Assembly: GCA_015256455.1 (NCBI GenBank)
Contig: JABZMB010000071.1
Span: 1-5,478, forward strand
Length of the DNA stretch: 5,478 bases
Origin: Solobacterium sp.
GTDB lineage: Bacteria > Bacillota_I > Bacilli_A > Erysipelotrichales > Erysipelotrichaceae
Direction: 5' to 3'
A program made the translations under genes and the position numbers. The notes under the pieces are model-generated. The model ran no database searches and was not told where the DNA came from. It saw only the letters and a list, made by a program, of their open reading frames with translations. Positions 1 through 5,478 of this stretch are shown in pieces; position 1 is the first letter of the stretch, and each line of letters opens with the position of its first letter.

Positions 1-701
1 TTCATCTTTCCGTATTCCATATTATATACAACATCAACGGTATGATCTAAAAACATACGGTCATGCGATACAATTACGACAGCCTTTGGATAATTCTTTA
101 CATACCCTTCAAGCCACTCAATCGCATCGATATCTAGATGGTTTGTAGGTTCATCTAACAATAAGATATCCGGTTTTGATAATAGCAGTTTTACAAATGC
201 GATACGTGTCTTTTGTCCACCAGAAAATTCTCCAATTTTCTTCTGAAGATCTTCGATTGGAAATCCAAAACGTGTAAAGACTGTTTTCATCTCCGATTCC
301 CAGTGATACCCATTCATCGCTTCAAACTGTTCTTGAACCGTTGCATATTGCGCAAGAATCTTTTCACTCGCATCTGTCTCCATTTGCTTTTCTAATTCAT
401 GCATTCTTACTTGCATTGCAAATACCGGTTCATATATGAGACGTAATTCCTCTTCAACCGTTCTTTCATCATGTGGTAATACCTTCTGTGACAAGTAGCC
501 TATCACCGTATTATTCTGTTGTGAGATGGTACCTTTATCAAATTGTTCTTCCCCACACATGCAACGCAAAAAGGTTGTCTTTCCACAACCATTTCTGCCA
601 ACGAGGGCAATCTTCTCTGTACCTTTAATCTCAAAATTAACATCTTCAAAGATTGTATCGACACCATAATATTTTGAGGCTTTACTAACTTGATATAACA
701 T
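1..701 (-). CDS. ABC-F family ATPase, N-terminal part (runs off the left edge)
   Basis: Only the first 233 codons are present; the frame is still open at base 1. ABC-F proteins are cytosolic, have two ATPase domains and no membrane segments, and generally act at the ribosomal E site as translation factors or, in some branches, as antibiotic-protection proteins. The first nucleotide-binding domain is complete: Walker A GRNGCGKT (35-42), a helical, charged arm-like insertion (about 82-135), signature FSGGQ (159-163), Walker B with LLLDEPTNHLD (180-190, catalytic Glu184) and the H-loop SHD (His213). DEPTNHLD is typical of ABC-F. The ATG at 699-701 has a GGAGG five bases upstream. The opening residues and the position after tsaD resemble B. 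subtilis YdiF, recalled from memory, so a housekeeping role is more likely than resistance. The second ATPase domain and linker, which would decide the subfamily, lie outside the window. A terminator sits just upstream. Confidence 0.93.
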   Translation of the reverse strand, partial: MLYQVSKASKYYGVDTIFEDVNFEIKGTEKIALVGRNGCGKTTFLRCMCGEEQFDKGTISQQNNTVIGYLSQKVLPHDERTVEEELRLIYEPVFAMQVRMHELEKQMETDASEKILAQYATVQEQFEAMNGYHWESEMKTVFTRFGFPIEDLQKKIGEFSGGQKTRIAFVKLLLSKPDILLLDEPTNHLDIDAIEWLEGYVKNYPKAVVIVSHDRMFLDHTVDVVYNMEYGKM

Positions 702-713
702 CGTTACCTCCAT

Positions 714-750
714 AAAAATGGAAGTGGCAGCCGTTTGCATTACCACTCCC
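714..750 (-). terminator. Intrinsic terminator between asnS and the ABC-F gene
   Basis: Read on the minus strand, GGGAGTGGTA (750-741) pairs with TGCCACTTCC (729-720) over 10 bp, with two G-U pairs. An inner GC/GC pair sits around an AAACG loop. The stem is followed by one A and then five Ts (718-714). It starts 16 bases after the asnS stop codon, so it most simply ends the tsaE-to-asnS transcript. The ABC-F ribosome binding site (711-707) begins only two bases after the T-tract. I saw no convincing promoter between hairpin and gene, so ABC-F expression may depend on readthrough. The T-tract is short and the stem has wobble pairs, so termination may be partial. Confidence 0.68.
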
Positions 751-765
751 ATATCATTATTTCAT

Positions 766-2154
766 TTAGAAATTTAAGTTTCGTGGTGTTCTTGCGAAAG
801 GAACAACGTCACGAATATTTTCCATACCCGTAATATACATTACTAAGCGTTCAAATCCTAAACCGAAACCTGCGTGTTGGCAACCACCATATCTACGTAA
901 GTCAAGATACCATTGGTAACCTTCTACATTCATACCAAGACTTTCCATCTTCTTTTCAAGAATATCAAGTCTTTCTTCACGTTGGCTTCCTCCAACAAGT
1001 TCACCAACACCTGGCACCAATAAGTCACATGCGGCTACTGTCTTACCATCATCATTACGACGCATGTAGAATGCCTTAATTTCTTCTGGGTAGTCAATTA
1101 AGAATGTAGGACCTTTAACAACCTTTTCTGTTATGTAACGTTCATGTTCTGTATTTAAATCCATACCCCAGTAAATATTGTTGTTTTCAAACTTTACATC
1201 CGCATTCTTTAAGATTTCGATTGCTTCTGTATATGGTAAACGCTTGAAAGTTGAAGTTCTTACATGCTCAAGACGTTCTAAAAGAGATGTATCGATTCTT
1301 TCATTGAAGAATGCAAGTTCTTCTGGACACATTTCCATAACATAGTTAATGCAGTACTTCAACATATCCTCAATAACATCCATACTGTAATCTAAATCCG
1401 CAAATGCCATTTCTGGTTCAATCATCCAGAACTCAGCTGCGTGTGTTGTTGTATTAGAGTTTTCAGCACGGAATGTTGGTCCAAATGTATAGATATCTCT
1501 AAATGCCATTGCATATGCTTCTGCTTGTAGCTGACCAGATACAGTGAGTGACGCATGCTTTCCAAAGAAGTCTTCTTCATAGTTTCCATCTTCACGTGTT
1601 GTAACTGTAAATGTTTCGCCTGCACCTTCCGCATCAGCACCTGTAATAATTGGTGTATGAACATATACAAATCCTTGATCTTGGAAGAATTGGTGAATTG
1701 CCATTGCTAGTACAGAACGTACTCTGAATACAGCAGAGAACGTATTTGTACGAGGTCTTAAATGACCAATTTCACGTAAGTACTCAAATGTATGTCTCTT
1801 CTTCTGTAAAGGATATGTACTATCACACTCACCTTCCAAATTGATTTCAGTTGCCTGAATTTCAAATGGCTGAGAAGCTTCTGGTGTTAATACAAATTTA
1901 CCAACAACAGAAATTGCTGTACCTGTTAAGTACTTGGCAACTTCAGCGTAATTGGAAAGAGTATCAGAAGAATACACAATCTGTGCATTCTTAAAGAATG
2001 TTCCATCATTTAAGGCAATAAAAGATACATTCTTACCAGCACGGTTTGTACGAACCCATCCCTGAAGTTGGACAAAATCCAACTGGTCTAGTTCGAGTGT
2101 TGTTCCATCTTTCGCCAACTGATATAGTTCGCGGATACTCATTTCTGTAGGCAT
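766..2154 (-). CDS. asnS: Asparagine--tRNA ligase (AsnRS)
   Basis: A class IIb aminoacyl-tRNA synthetase of 462 residues, the usual bacterial AsnRS length. It activates asparagine with ATP and charges tRNA-Asn in the cytosol. The N-terminal OB-fold anticodon-binding domain spans about 28-105 (GWVRTNRAGKNVSFIALNDG). The catalytic domain follows, with the motif 1 region near 161-170, motif 2 starting at FRAEN (228-232) and running to EFWMIEPE (241-248), and motif 3 GFGLGFERL (429-437, Arg436). GGSQREERL (388-396) and the C-terminal VPFARTPRNLNF favour AsnRS over AspRS or the archaeal-type enzymes. The ATG at 2152-2154 is supported by a GGAG 11 bases upstream and an in-frame TGA three codons upstream; Met5 is a less likely start. 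The gene lies 30 bases after rex, with no space for a T-box leader, so it is probably co-transcribed with rex. Confidence 0.97.
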   Translation of the reverse strand: MPTEMSIRELYQLAKDGTTLELDQLDFVQLQGWVRTNRAGKNVSFIALNDGTFFKNAQIVYSSDTLSNYAEVAKYLTGTAISVVGKFVLTPEASQPFEIQATEINLEGECDSTYPLQKKRHTFEYLREIGHLRPRTNTFSAVFRVRSVLAMAIHQFFQDQGFVYVHTPIITGADAEGAGETFTVTTREDGNYEEDFFGKHASLTVSGQLQAEAYAMAFRDIYTFGPTFRAENSNTTTHAAEFWMIEPEMAFADLDYSMDVIEDMLKYCINYVMEMCPEELAFFNERIDTSLLERLEHVRTSTFKRLPYTEAIEILKNADVKFENNNIYWGMDLNTEHERYITEKVVKGPTFLIDYPEEIKAFYMRRNDDGKTVAACDLLVPGVGELVGGSQREERLDILEKKMESLGMNVEGYQWYLDLRRYGGCQHAGFGLGFERLVMYITGMENIRDVVPFARTPRNLNF

Positions 2155-2184
2155 ACTTATTCAATCTCCATTCTTATTTCTACA

Positions 2185-2805
2185 TTAGTTATTCATTGCG
2201 TTGGTTTCAAATACCAATTCCTGAATGCTAGATACGACATCCACATGTCGTACATATACTCCCGATGGAACTGAAAAATGTTCCATCGCAAAACTTACAA
2301 ATCCTTGAATACCATGTGCCACCAATAAATCTACTGTCTTCTGTACATCTTGTGAGATACACAAAATAGCGATACGGCAGCCTTCCGGCATCTTTTCAGC
2401 AATCTCATCCATACCATATACAGGGACTGATGATTTCTTTACATTTTCTGGGTGTAAATCAAATGCACAAACGATTTCACCAACAATATGGTTCCAGTGG
2501 TTGTAGTTTAATAATGCTTTTCCAAGGTTACCAGCACCGACAAGAATAATCTTCTCATCAAAATTTACGCCAAGCTGATTAGAGAAAATACTAATTAAAT
2601 CTTCAACGTTATAACCATAACCCTGTTTACCAAGGTTTCCTAAAAAACTAAAGTCACGACGGATTGTTGTTGACTCGATAGATACATAGTCAGCAAGCTC
2701 CCTGGACATAATTCTGTTTATCCCATCCGCATGTAGTTTACGTAATGCTTTTAAATAGACAGGATATCGTTGTAATGTTGCCTTTGGCACTTTCTTTTCG
2801 CTCAT
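2185..2805 (-). CDS. rex: Redox-sensing transcriptional repressor Rex
   Basis: Rex is a dimeric repressor that binds DNA when NADH is low and releases it when NADH rises. It commonly controls fermentation, dehydrogenase and respiration genes. The N-terminal winged helix covers about residues 1-75 and contains the characteristic TIRRDFSFLG (47-56) and KQGYGYNVEDL (60-70). The C-terminal Rossmann domain has the dinucleotide loop GAGNLG (90-95) and an acidic residue ending the second strand (FD, Asp116) that should contact the NADH ribose. VPVYGMDE (127-134) and HVDVVSSIQEL near the C-terminus are also Rex-like. I chose the ATG at 2803-2805 (206 aa) because GGTGAT, complementary to the 16S rRNA tail, lies four bases before it. 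The longer start at 2817 adds MVIN and has no good ribosome binding site. Its own target genes are not evident here. Confidence 0.95.
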   Translation of the reverse strand: MSEKKVPKATLQRYPVYLKALRKLHADGINRIMSRELADYVSIESTTIRRDFSFLGNLGKQGYGYNVEDLISIFSNQLGVNFDEKIILVGAGNLGKALLNYNHWNHIVGEIVCAFDLHPENVKKSSVPVYGMDEIAEKMPEGCRIAILCISQDVQKTVDLLVAHGIQGFVSFAMEHFSVPSGVYVRHVDVVSSIQELVFETNAMNN

Positions 2806-2835
2806 ATTTATCACCATTCTCTATTTTAACATCAT

Positions 2836-2853
2836 TTGTGAAAAAATTGCTAA
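2836..2853 (-). promoter_or_regulatory. Possible degenerate Rex operator upstream of rex
   Basis: Known Rex sites follow TTGTGAA-N4-TTCACAA. On the minus strand this stretch reads TTAGCAATTTTTTCACAA: one half-site (TTCACAA) is perfect and the other matches 4 of 7 positions, with the correct 18-bp span. It lies in the only gap between tsaD and rex. A weak promoter could overlap it (TTAGCA at 2848-2853 and TAAAAT at 2823-2828, spacer 19). That would fit autoregulation of rex, which is common in the family. The DNA is AT-rich, so a chance half-site match is quite possible. Confidence 0.3.
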
Positions 2854-2856
2854 ATT

Positions 2857-3867
2857 TTATTCTTCGCCTGGCATCATGAGGCCTGGATCAGCCGCTGCCG
2901 CAAGATCTCCAAATAATCCATGTTTGTACGCAACATAACCAACTGCACCAATCATTGCCGCATTGTCTGTACAACAGTACATTGGTGGAATAACTAACTG
3001 TACATCTGGATATGCTTGCATCTTCTCAGTCATTAACTGTCTTAATCTTGAGTTTGCTGCTACACCACCTGCTAGCACTAACATCTTTGGCTTTAAGTCT
3101 TCTACCGCCTGTAGTGTCTTTCCTGTTAGTTGTCCTAATGCTGTTTCTTGGAAGGCATACGCAATATCTTCTTTAATAATTTCATTACCTGCTTTTTCTT
3201 CACGTTGAATTAGCTGTAATACAGCCGTCTTCAATCCAGAAAAACTAAAATCATATTCACCATCTGTCTTTGGAGAAGGAAGTTTGTAATGTTCCTTACC
3301 TTCTTTTGCCATACGGTCAATCACTGGCCCACCAGGATAACCTGTACCTAAAACGCGTGATACTTTATCATACGCTTCGCCAATCGCATCATCCTTTGTT
3401 GTACCAATAACCTTATAATCCCAATCATTTTCCATATAAACAAGCTGAGAGTGACCACCCGAAATAACTAGCGCTAGTAATGGGAATTTCATATCTGCTA
3501 CAAAGTTGTTTGCCCAGATATGGCCTGTCATATGGTTAATTGGAATTAATGGCTTATGGAATGTCCAAGCAATTGTCTTAGCTGCTTGTACGCCCACATG
3601 TAAAGAACCAATTAAACCAGGTCCTTGCGTATATGCAATCGCATCAATATCATCCATTGTTAGATTCGCTTTCTTTAACGCTTCATCAATAACCGTTGAG
3701 ATATTTTCAACGTGGATACGACTAGCAACTTCTGGCACAACGCCACCATATTGTGTATGAACATTAATCTGTGATGATACGATATTTGAAAGAATTTCTT
3801 TTCCATCTTTAATAATCGCACATGCTGTTTCATCACAGCTTGATTCTAATGCTAAAATCAATGTCAT
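2857..3867 (-). CDS. tsaD: tRNA N6-adenosine threonylcarbamoyltransferase TsaD
   Basis: TsaD transfers the threonylcarbamoyl group from threonylcarbamoyl-AMP to N6 of A37 in tRNAs that read ANN codons. It works with TsaB and TsaE, both encoded just upstream. The 336-residue protein is of standard length and has the ASKHA-fold signatures: N-terminal ALESSCDET (6-14), GGVVPEVASRIHVENI (41-56), TQGPGLIGSLHVG (80-92), the metal-binding HMTGH (His112 and His116), SGGHSQLV (136-143), FSFSGLKTAV (207-216), AGGVAAN (266-272) and CTDNAAMIG (299-307, with Asp301 as the likely third metal ligand). No key residue appears missing. The ATG directly follows the rimI stop codon. A full AGGAGGT six bases upstream makes this start secure. 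Older annotations call the family Gcp or O-sialoglycoprotein endopeptidase; that activity is not its accepted role. Confidence 0.97.
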   Translation of the reverse strand: MTLILALESSCDETACAIIKDGKEILSNIVSSQINVHTQYGGVVPEVASRIHVENISTVIDEALKKANLTMDDIDAIAYTQGPGLIGSLHVGVQAAKTIAWTFHKPLIPINHMTGHIWANNFVADMKFPLLALVISGGHSQLVYMENDWDYKVIGTTKDDAIGEAYDKVSRVLGTGYPGGPVIDRMAKEGKEHYKLPSPKTDGEYDFSFSGLKTAVLQLIQREEKAGNEIIKEDIAYAFQETALGQLTGKTLQAVEDLKPKMLVLAGGVAANSRLRQLMTEKMQAYPDVQLVIPPMYCCTDNAAMIGAVGYVAYKHGLFGDLAAAADPGLMMPGEE

Positions 3868-4311
3868 TTATAAACCTCCTAAGGGTTTAATCATAAGATA
3901 TGCATTCTCGCCATCCTTATAATAATTCTTGCGAGTATTCACTGTTATAAACCCATTTTTTTCATAAAATTGGATAGCACGTTTATTTGATATACGTACT
4001 TCCAATGTCATATTCTCACACTCTTCTTCAATTGCTTCCTGAAGAGCTTTATTTAATAGTTGTTGTCCAACACCTTGTTTTCGATTTGTAGGACAAACTG
4101 CAATATTGGCAAGTTGCGCTTGTTCATAAGTAATCCACCAATCAATATATCCAATAATGGTTTGATTCTCTTCAAATACCAACAAGTTTGAGAACGGATT
4201 TTCCAAAAGTTCATAGTGAAACTGTTCAATCGTCCAACCGCCTTTTGGAAAACAAATATTCTCAAGATCTACGACTTGCACTAGATCTGTTTCTACCATC
4301 TTTCGAATCAT
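3868..4311 (-). CDS. rimI: RimI-type protein N-terminal alanine acetyltransferase (GNAT)
   Basis: This 147-residue GNAT enzyme uses acetyl-CoA to acetylate protein N-termini; the classical substrate is ribosomal protein S18. The whole protein is one GNAT fold: an N-terminal segment with FPKGGWTIEQF (21-31), motif A with ANIAVCPTNRKQGVGQQLL (68-86, where RKQGVG is the acetyl-CoA pyrophosphate loop), and motif B with LEVRISNKRAIQFYEKNGF (103-121). Glu104 and Tyr116 sit where the catalytic Glu and Tyr of enterobacterial RimI are reported. A C-terminal NYYKDGENAYLMIK is also typical. The start overlaps the tsaB stop by one base (TAATG) with no clear ribosome binding site, which suggests translational coupling. 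Its last glycine codons form the ribosome binding site of tsaD. The RimI name rests on family motifs plus position; substrate specificity in this lineage is inferred. Confidence 0.91.
   Translation of the reverse strand: MIRKMVETDLVQVVDLENICFPKGGWTIEQFHYELLENPFSNLLVFEENQTIIGYIDWWITYEQAQLANIAVCPTNRKQGVGQQLLNKALQEAIEEECENMTLEVRISNKRAIQFYEKNGFITVNTRKNYYKDGENAYLMIKPLGGL
3874..3880 (-). promoter_or_regulatory. tsaD ribosome binding site embedded in the rimI 3' end
   Basis: AGGAGGT lies six bases before the tsaD ATG and inside the rimI reading frame, where it covers the two glycine codons near the C-terminus (LGGL). The rimI stop TAA lies between it and the ATG. It is the strongest ribosome binding site in the cluster and fixes the tsaD start. 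Ribosomes finishing rimI must cross this site, so rimI termination and tsaD initiation are physically linked. Confidence 0.88.
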
Positions 4312-4907
4312 TACTTATTAATGTTATATGCATCTGATGACTTTAAATATTCTGGCACAACCAAATGCACATTCTCTGCTTTCTGCCATTCATTCTTTAA
4401 TAATAAGAAGTTATTAGCCATATTTGGATAGTATATTTCTTTTCCAAATAGTTGACCATCACCAATAATCTTTTCATCACATACTGTATTTTCAAGGTCT
4501 GTGATGTATTCAACTCTTTCTTCTTCCACTGCCTTACCATTCCTATATGCGCAGGTATATACACGCTTACCACGTGCATCTAATACAACGCGACAATCTT
4601 CCATTCCCGCATACAATAACATTGTAGGAAGTGTATATAGAGGCTTGTTTGCCATGGAACAGAATACCTTCGCAATCGTCATTGCGATACGAACTCCAGT
4701 ATAACTACCTGGCCCCTTTGTAATAACAATCTGATCAATATCATCACTCCTTAAAGATAACTTTGATAACATTTCTTCAAGTTTAGGAAAAATTTCTTCA
4801 GATTGATGTTTCCAGCATTCTTCCTGTACTTCACCAATGATTTCATTATCACGAATTAACGCAAGTGATAAAAAGAGATGACTTGTATCCATACATAAAG
4901 TAATCAT
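4311..4907 (-). CDS. tsaB: tRNA threonylcarbamoyladenosine biosynthesis protein TsaB
   Basis: TsaB is the catalytically inactive paralogue of TsaD. It dimerises with TsaD and, with TsaE, completes the bacterial t6A37 machinery. Family features are the N-terminal MDTSHLFLSLAL (6-17), the highly conserved TKGPGSYTGVRIAMTIAK (63-80), the ARGKRVY block (111-117, equivalent to the usual DARR-x-VY) and the C-terminal PEYLKSSDA (185-193). At 198 residues it is shorter than the roughly 230 of E. coli or B. subtilis TsaB, with the loss in the poorly conserved C-terminal half. Both ends look intact, so this is probably a natural short form, not a truncation. The start overlaps the tsaE stop as ATGA, and a GGAGG lies seven bases upstream. 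Confidence 0.94.
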   Translation of the reverse strand: MITLCMDTSHLFLSLALIRDNEIIGEVQEECWKHQSEEIFPKLEEMLSKLSLRSDDIDQIVITKGPGSYTGVRIAMTIAKVFCSMANKPLYTLPTMLLYAGMEDCRVVLDARGKRVYTCAYRNGKAVEEERVEYITDLENTVCDEKIIGDGQLFGKEIYYPNMANNFLLLKNEWQKAENVHLVVPEYLKSSDAYNINK

Positions 4908-5356
4908 GCTAGAACCTCCAATAATTCTTCATATTGCTTTCCAATCGCTTGGAAAGTAAATTCACGATCTCCATTCTCCAATAGTTGAATTGAAATCTTT
5001 AAATGTTCCTCAGGAACTAAGTCAGGACTAAATTGTGACCATTCGATAACAGTTAATCCTTCATCATTTAAATATTCATCAAAGCCTAAATCTTGATGTA
5101 TACCTTCCAAACGATATGCATCAATATGATTTAACAAGAGTTTACCATGATAAATCTTTTGAATCGTAAATGTTGGACTTGTAACACTACGACTAATATC
5201 CAATCCCTTGGCGATACCTTGAGTTAAACAAGTCTTACCAGCACCTAAGTCACCATCTAAGAGGATGACCATAGCAGCTTCACAATGTTTACCAATCTTA
5301 GAACCAAGTTCTCTTGTTTCATCAGCTGATTTTGTAATTAAACTTAAATCTTTCAT
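4904..5356 (-). CDS. tsaE: tRNA threonylcarbamoyladenosine biosynthesis ATPase TsaE
   Basis: TsaE is a small P-loop ATPase that binds the TsaB-TsaD complex; its ATP hydrolysis is needed for repeated rounds of t6A synthesis. The 150-residue length is normal. Visible motifs are Walker A GDLGAGKT (35-42, Lys41 and Thr42), the switch-like SPTF (60-63), HIDAYRL (77-83), DLGFDEYL (89-96) and VIEW (103-106), which carries the Walker B-type acidic residue. The base after the P-loop Thr42 encodes Cys where Thr or Ser is commoner; the essential Lys-Thr pair is kept. The ATG at 5354-5356 has GAGG eight bases upstream. It is the first gene of the cluster: the next element upstream is an intrinsic terminator, and promoter-like sequence lies between the two. 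Confidence 0.96.
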   Translation of the reverse strand: MKDLSLITKSADETRELGSKIGKHCEAAMVILLDGDLGAGKTCLTQGIAKGLDISRSVTSPTFTIQKIYHGKLLLNHIDAYRLEGIHQDLGFDEYLNDEGLTVIEWSQFSPDLVPEEHLKISIQLLENGDREFTFQAIGKQYEELLEVLA

Positions 5357-5376
5357 ATAGAAAACCTCACCAAATC

Positions 5377-5382
5377 ATTATA
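5377..5382 (-). promoter_or_regulatory. Likely -10 element of the tsaE operon promoter
   Basis: A perfect TATAAT on the minus strand lies 20 bases before the tsaE start codon, in the AT-rich gap after the upstream terminator. The position where a -35 box should be (about 5400-5405, ATAGCG) is a poor match to TTGACA, and no TG extension is present. The implied transcript would start near base 5370, with a leader of only about 14 bases that still holds the GAGG ribosome binding site. An activator or another start further upstream remains possible. Confidence 0.45.
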
Positions 5383-5435
5383 ATACGATTTATGAAAAGC
5401 GCTATAAGTCAGCACTAACTTTACATAAAAAGTAT

Positions 5436-5469
5436 AAAAAAAGGGAGAGCGATGGAAAACCATGCTCTC
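5436..5469 (-). terminator. Strong intrinsic terminator upstream of tsaE
   Basis: On the minus strand GAGAGC-ATGG (5469-5460, read downwards) pairs with CCAT-GCTCTC across a TTTT loop. Ten base pairs form, interrupted by a single unpaired C at 5451. Two Cs and then seven Ts (5442-5436) follow, which is classic intrinsic terminator form. It is oriented for minus-strand transcripts only, as the plus strand has no T-tract. It most likely ends a gene beyond the right edge. Because only nine bases upstream of it are visible, it could instead be the terminator arm of a leader regulating tsaE, whose ATG is 79 bases downstream of the T-tract. Confidence 0.85.
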
Positions 5470-5478
5470 GATGACCCG

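Noticed and set aside
213..395. Plus-strand open frame of 60 codons within the ABC-F gene.
   Set aside because: It is antisense to clearly coding ABC-F motifs (signature and arm region), has no family resemblance and is a shadow frame.
1..701. Reading the ABC-F protein as an antibiotic resistance determinant.
   Set aside because: Only the first ATPase domain is visible, and the operon context and N-terminal resemblance favour the YdiF-like housekeeping group. The linker region needed to judge resistance is outside the window.
1422..1670. Minus-strand open frame of 82 codons inside asnS in another frame.
   Set aside because: It overlaps the AsnRS catalytic core in a shifted frame and its composition (Gln, His, Met-rich) follows from that; there is no independent support for it.
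2350..2364. Inverted repeat TTGTG-AGATA-CACAA, which looks like a Rex operator.
   Set aside because: The arms are 5 bases apart, not the 8 needed between the same arms in the Rex consensus, and the site lies inside the rex coding sequence.
2963..3760. Two plus-strand open frames of 81 and 84 codons opposite tsaD.
   Set aside because: Both lie antisense to conserved TsaD motifs and have no ribosome binding site or recognisable domain, so they are shadow frames.
5353..5478. A minus-strand frame of 41 codons is open from the right edge and stops at a TGA that overlaps the tsaE ATG as ATGA, which looks like the coupled end of an upstream gene.
   Set aside because: The frame runs straight through the strong terminator hairpin, its T-tract and the TATAAT element, and its translation is rich in Phe and Tyr with no recognisable motif. 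A chance open frame is more likely.
1..5478. Search for mobile elements, CRISPR repeats, tRNA genes, toxin-antitoxin pairs or defence genes.
   Set aside because: Coding sequence fills nearly the whole window with well-known housekeeping families; no direct repeat arrays, transposase motifs or tRNA-like folds were seen in the short gaps.

Overview
The window looks like chromosomal housekeeping DNA from a low-GC Gram-positive bacterium (Bacillota). The evidence is the AT-rich sequence, strong AGGAGG-type ribosome binding sites, a Rex redox repressor and a tsaE-tsaB-rimI-tsaD gene string. A member of Erysipelotrichia or a related low-GC lineage is plausible, but the sequence read by eye does not settle it.

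All real genes lie on the minus strand, so the layout reads from right to left. At the right edge (about 5436-5469) a strong intrinsic terminator closes an upstream unit outside the window. A promoter-like region follows. Next comes a tight cluster: tsaE (5356-4904), tsaB (4-nt overlap), rimI (1-nt overlap) and tsaD (start codon abutting the rimI stop). After short gaps come rex (39-51 nt, depending on its start) and asnS (30 nt). A second intrinsic terminator follows asnS, and then a divergence-free ABC-F ATPase gene begins 64 nt after the asnS stop and runs off the left edge (701-1).

Functionally, TsaE, TsaB and TsaD are three proteins of the bacterial t6A37 tRNA modification machinery; the TsaC/Sua5 enzyme that makes their substrate is not in the window. 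RimI is the N-terminal acetyltransferase usually carried with them. AsnRS charges tRNA-Asn, which reads AAY codons and so belongs to the t6A-modified class. The ABC-F protein is probably a ribosome-associated translation factor. Rex senses the NADH/NAD+ ratio and is the one gene not devoted to translation. From memory, Bacillus subtilis has a related order (ydiB-ydiC-rimI-tsaD-ydiF ... rex), so most of this neighbourhood is a conserved Bacillota arrangement, with asnS as the less expected member.

I found no mobile element, CRISPR array, RNA gene or undescribed system. The points worth a second look are regulatory: the terminator placed directly in front of the ABC-F ribosome binding site, a degenerate Rex-like site in front of rex, the absence of room for a T-box leader at asnS, and the undecided nature of the right-edge terminator.
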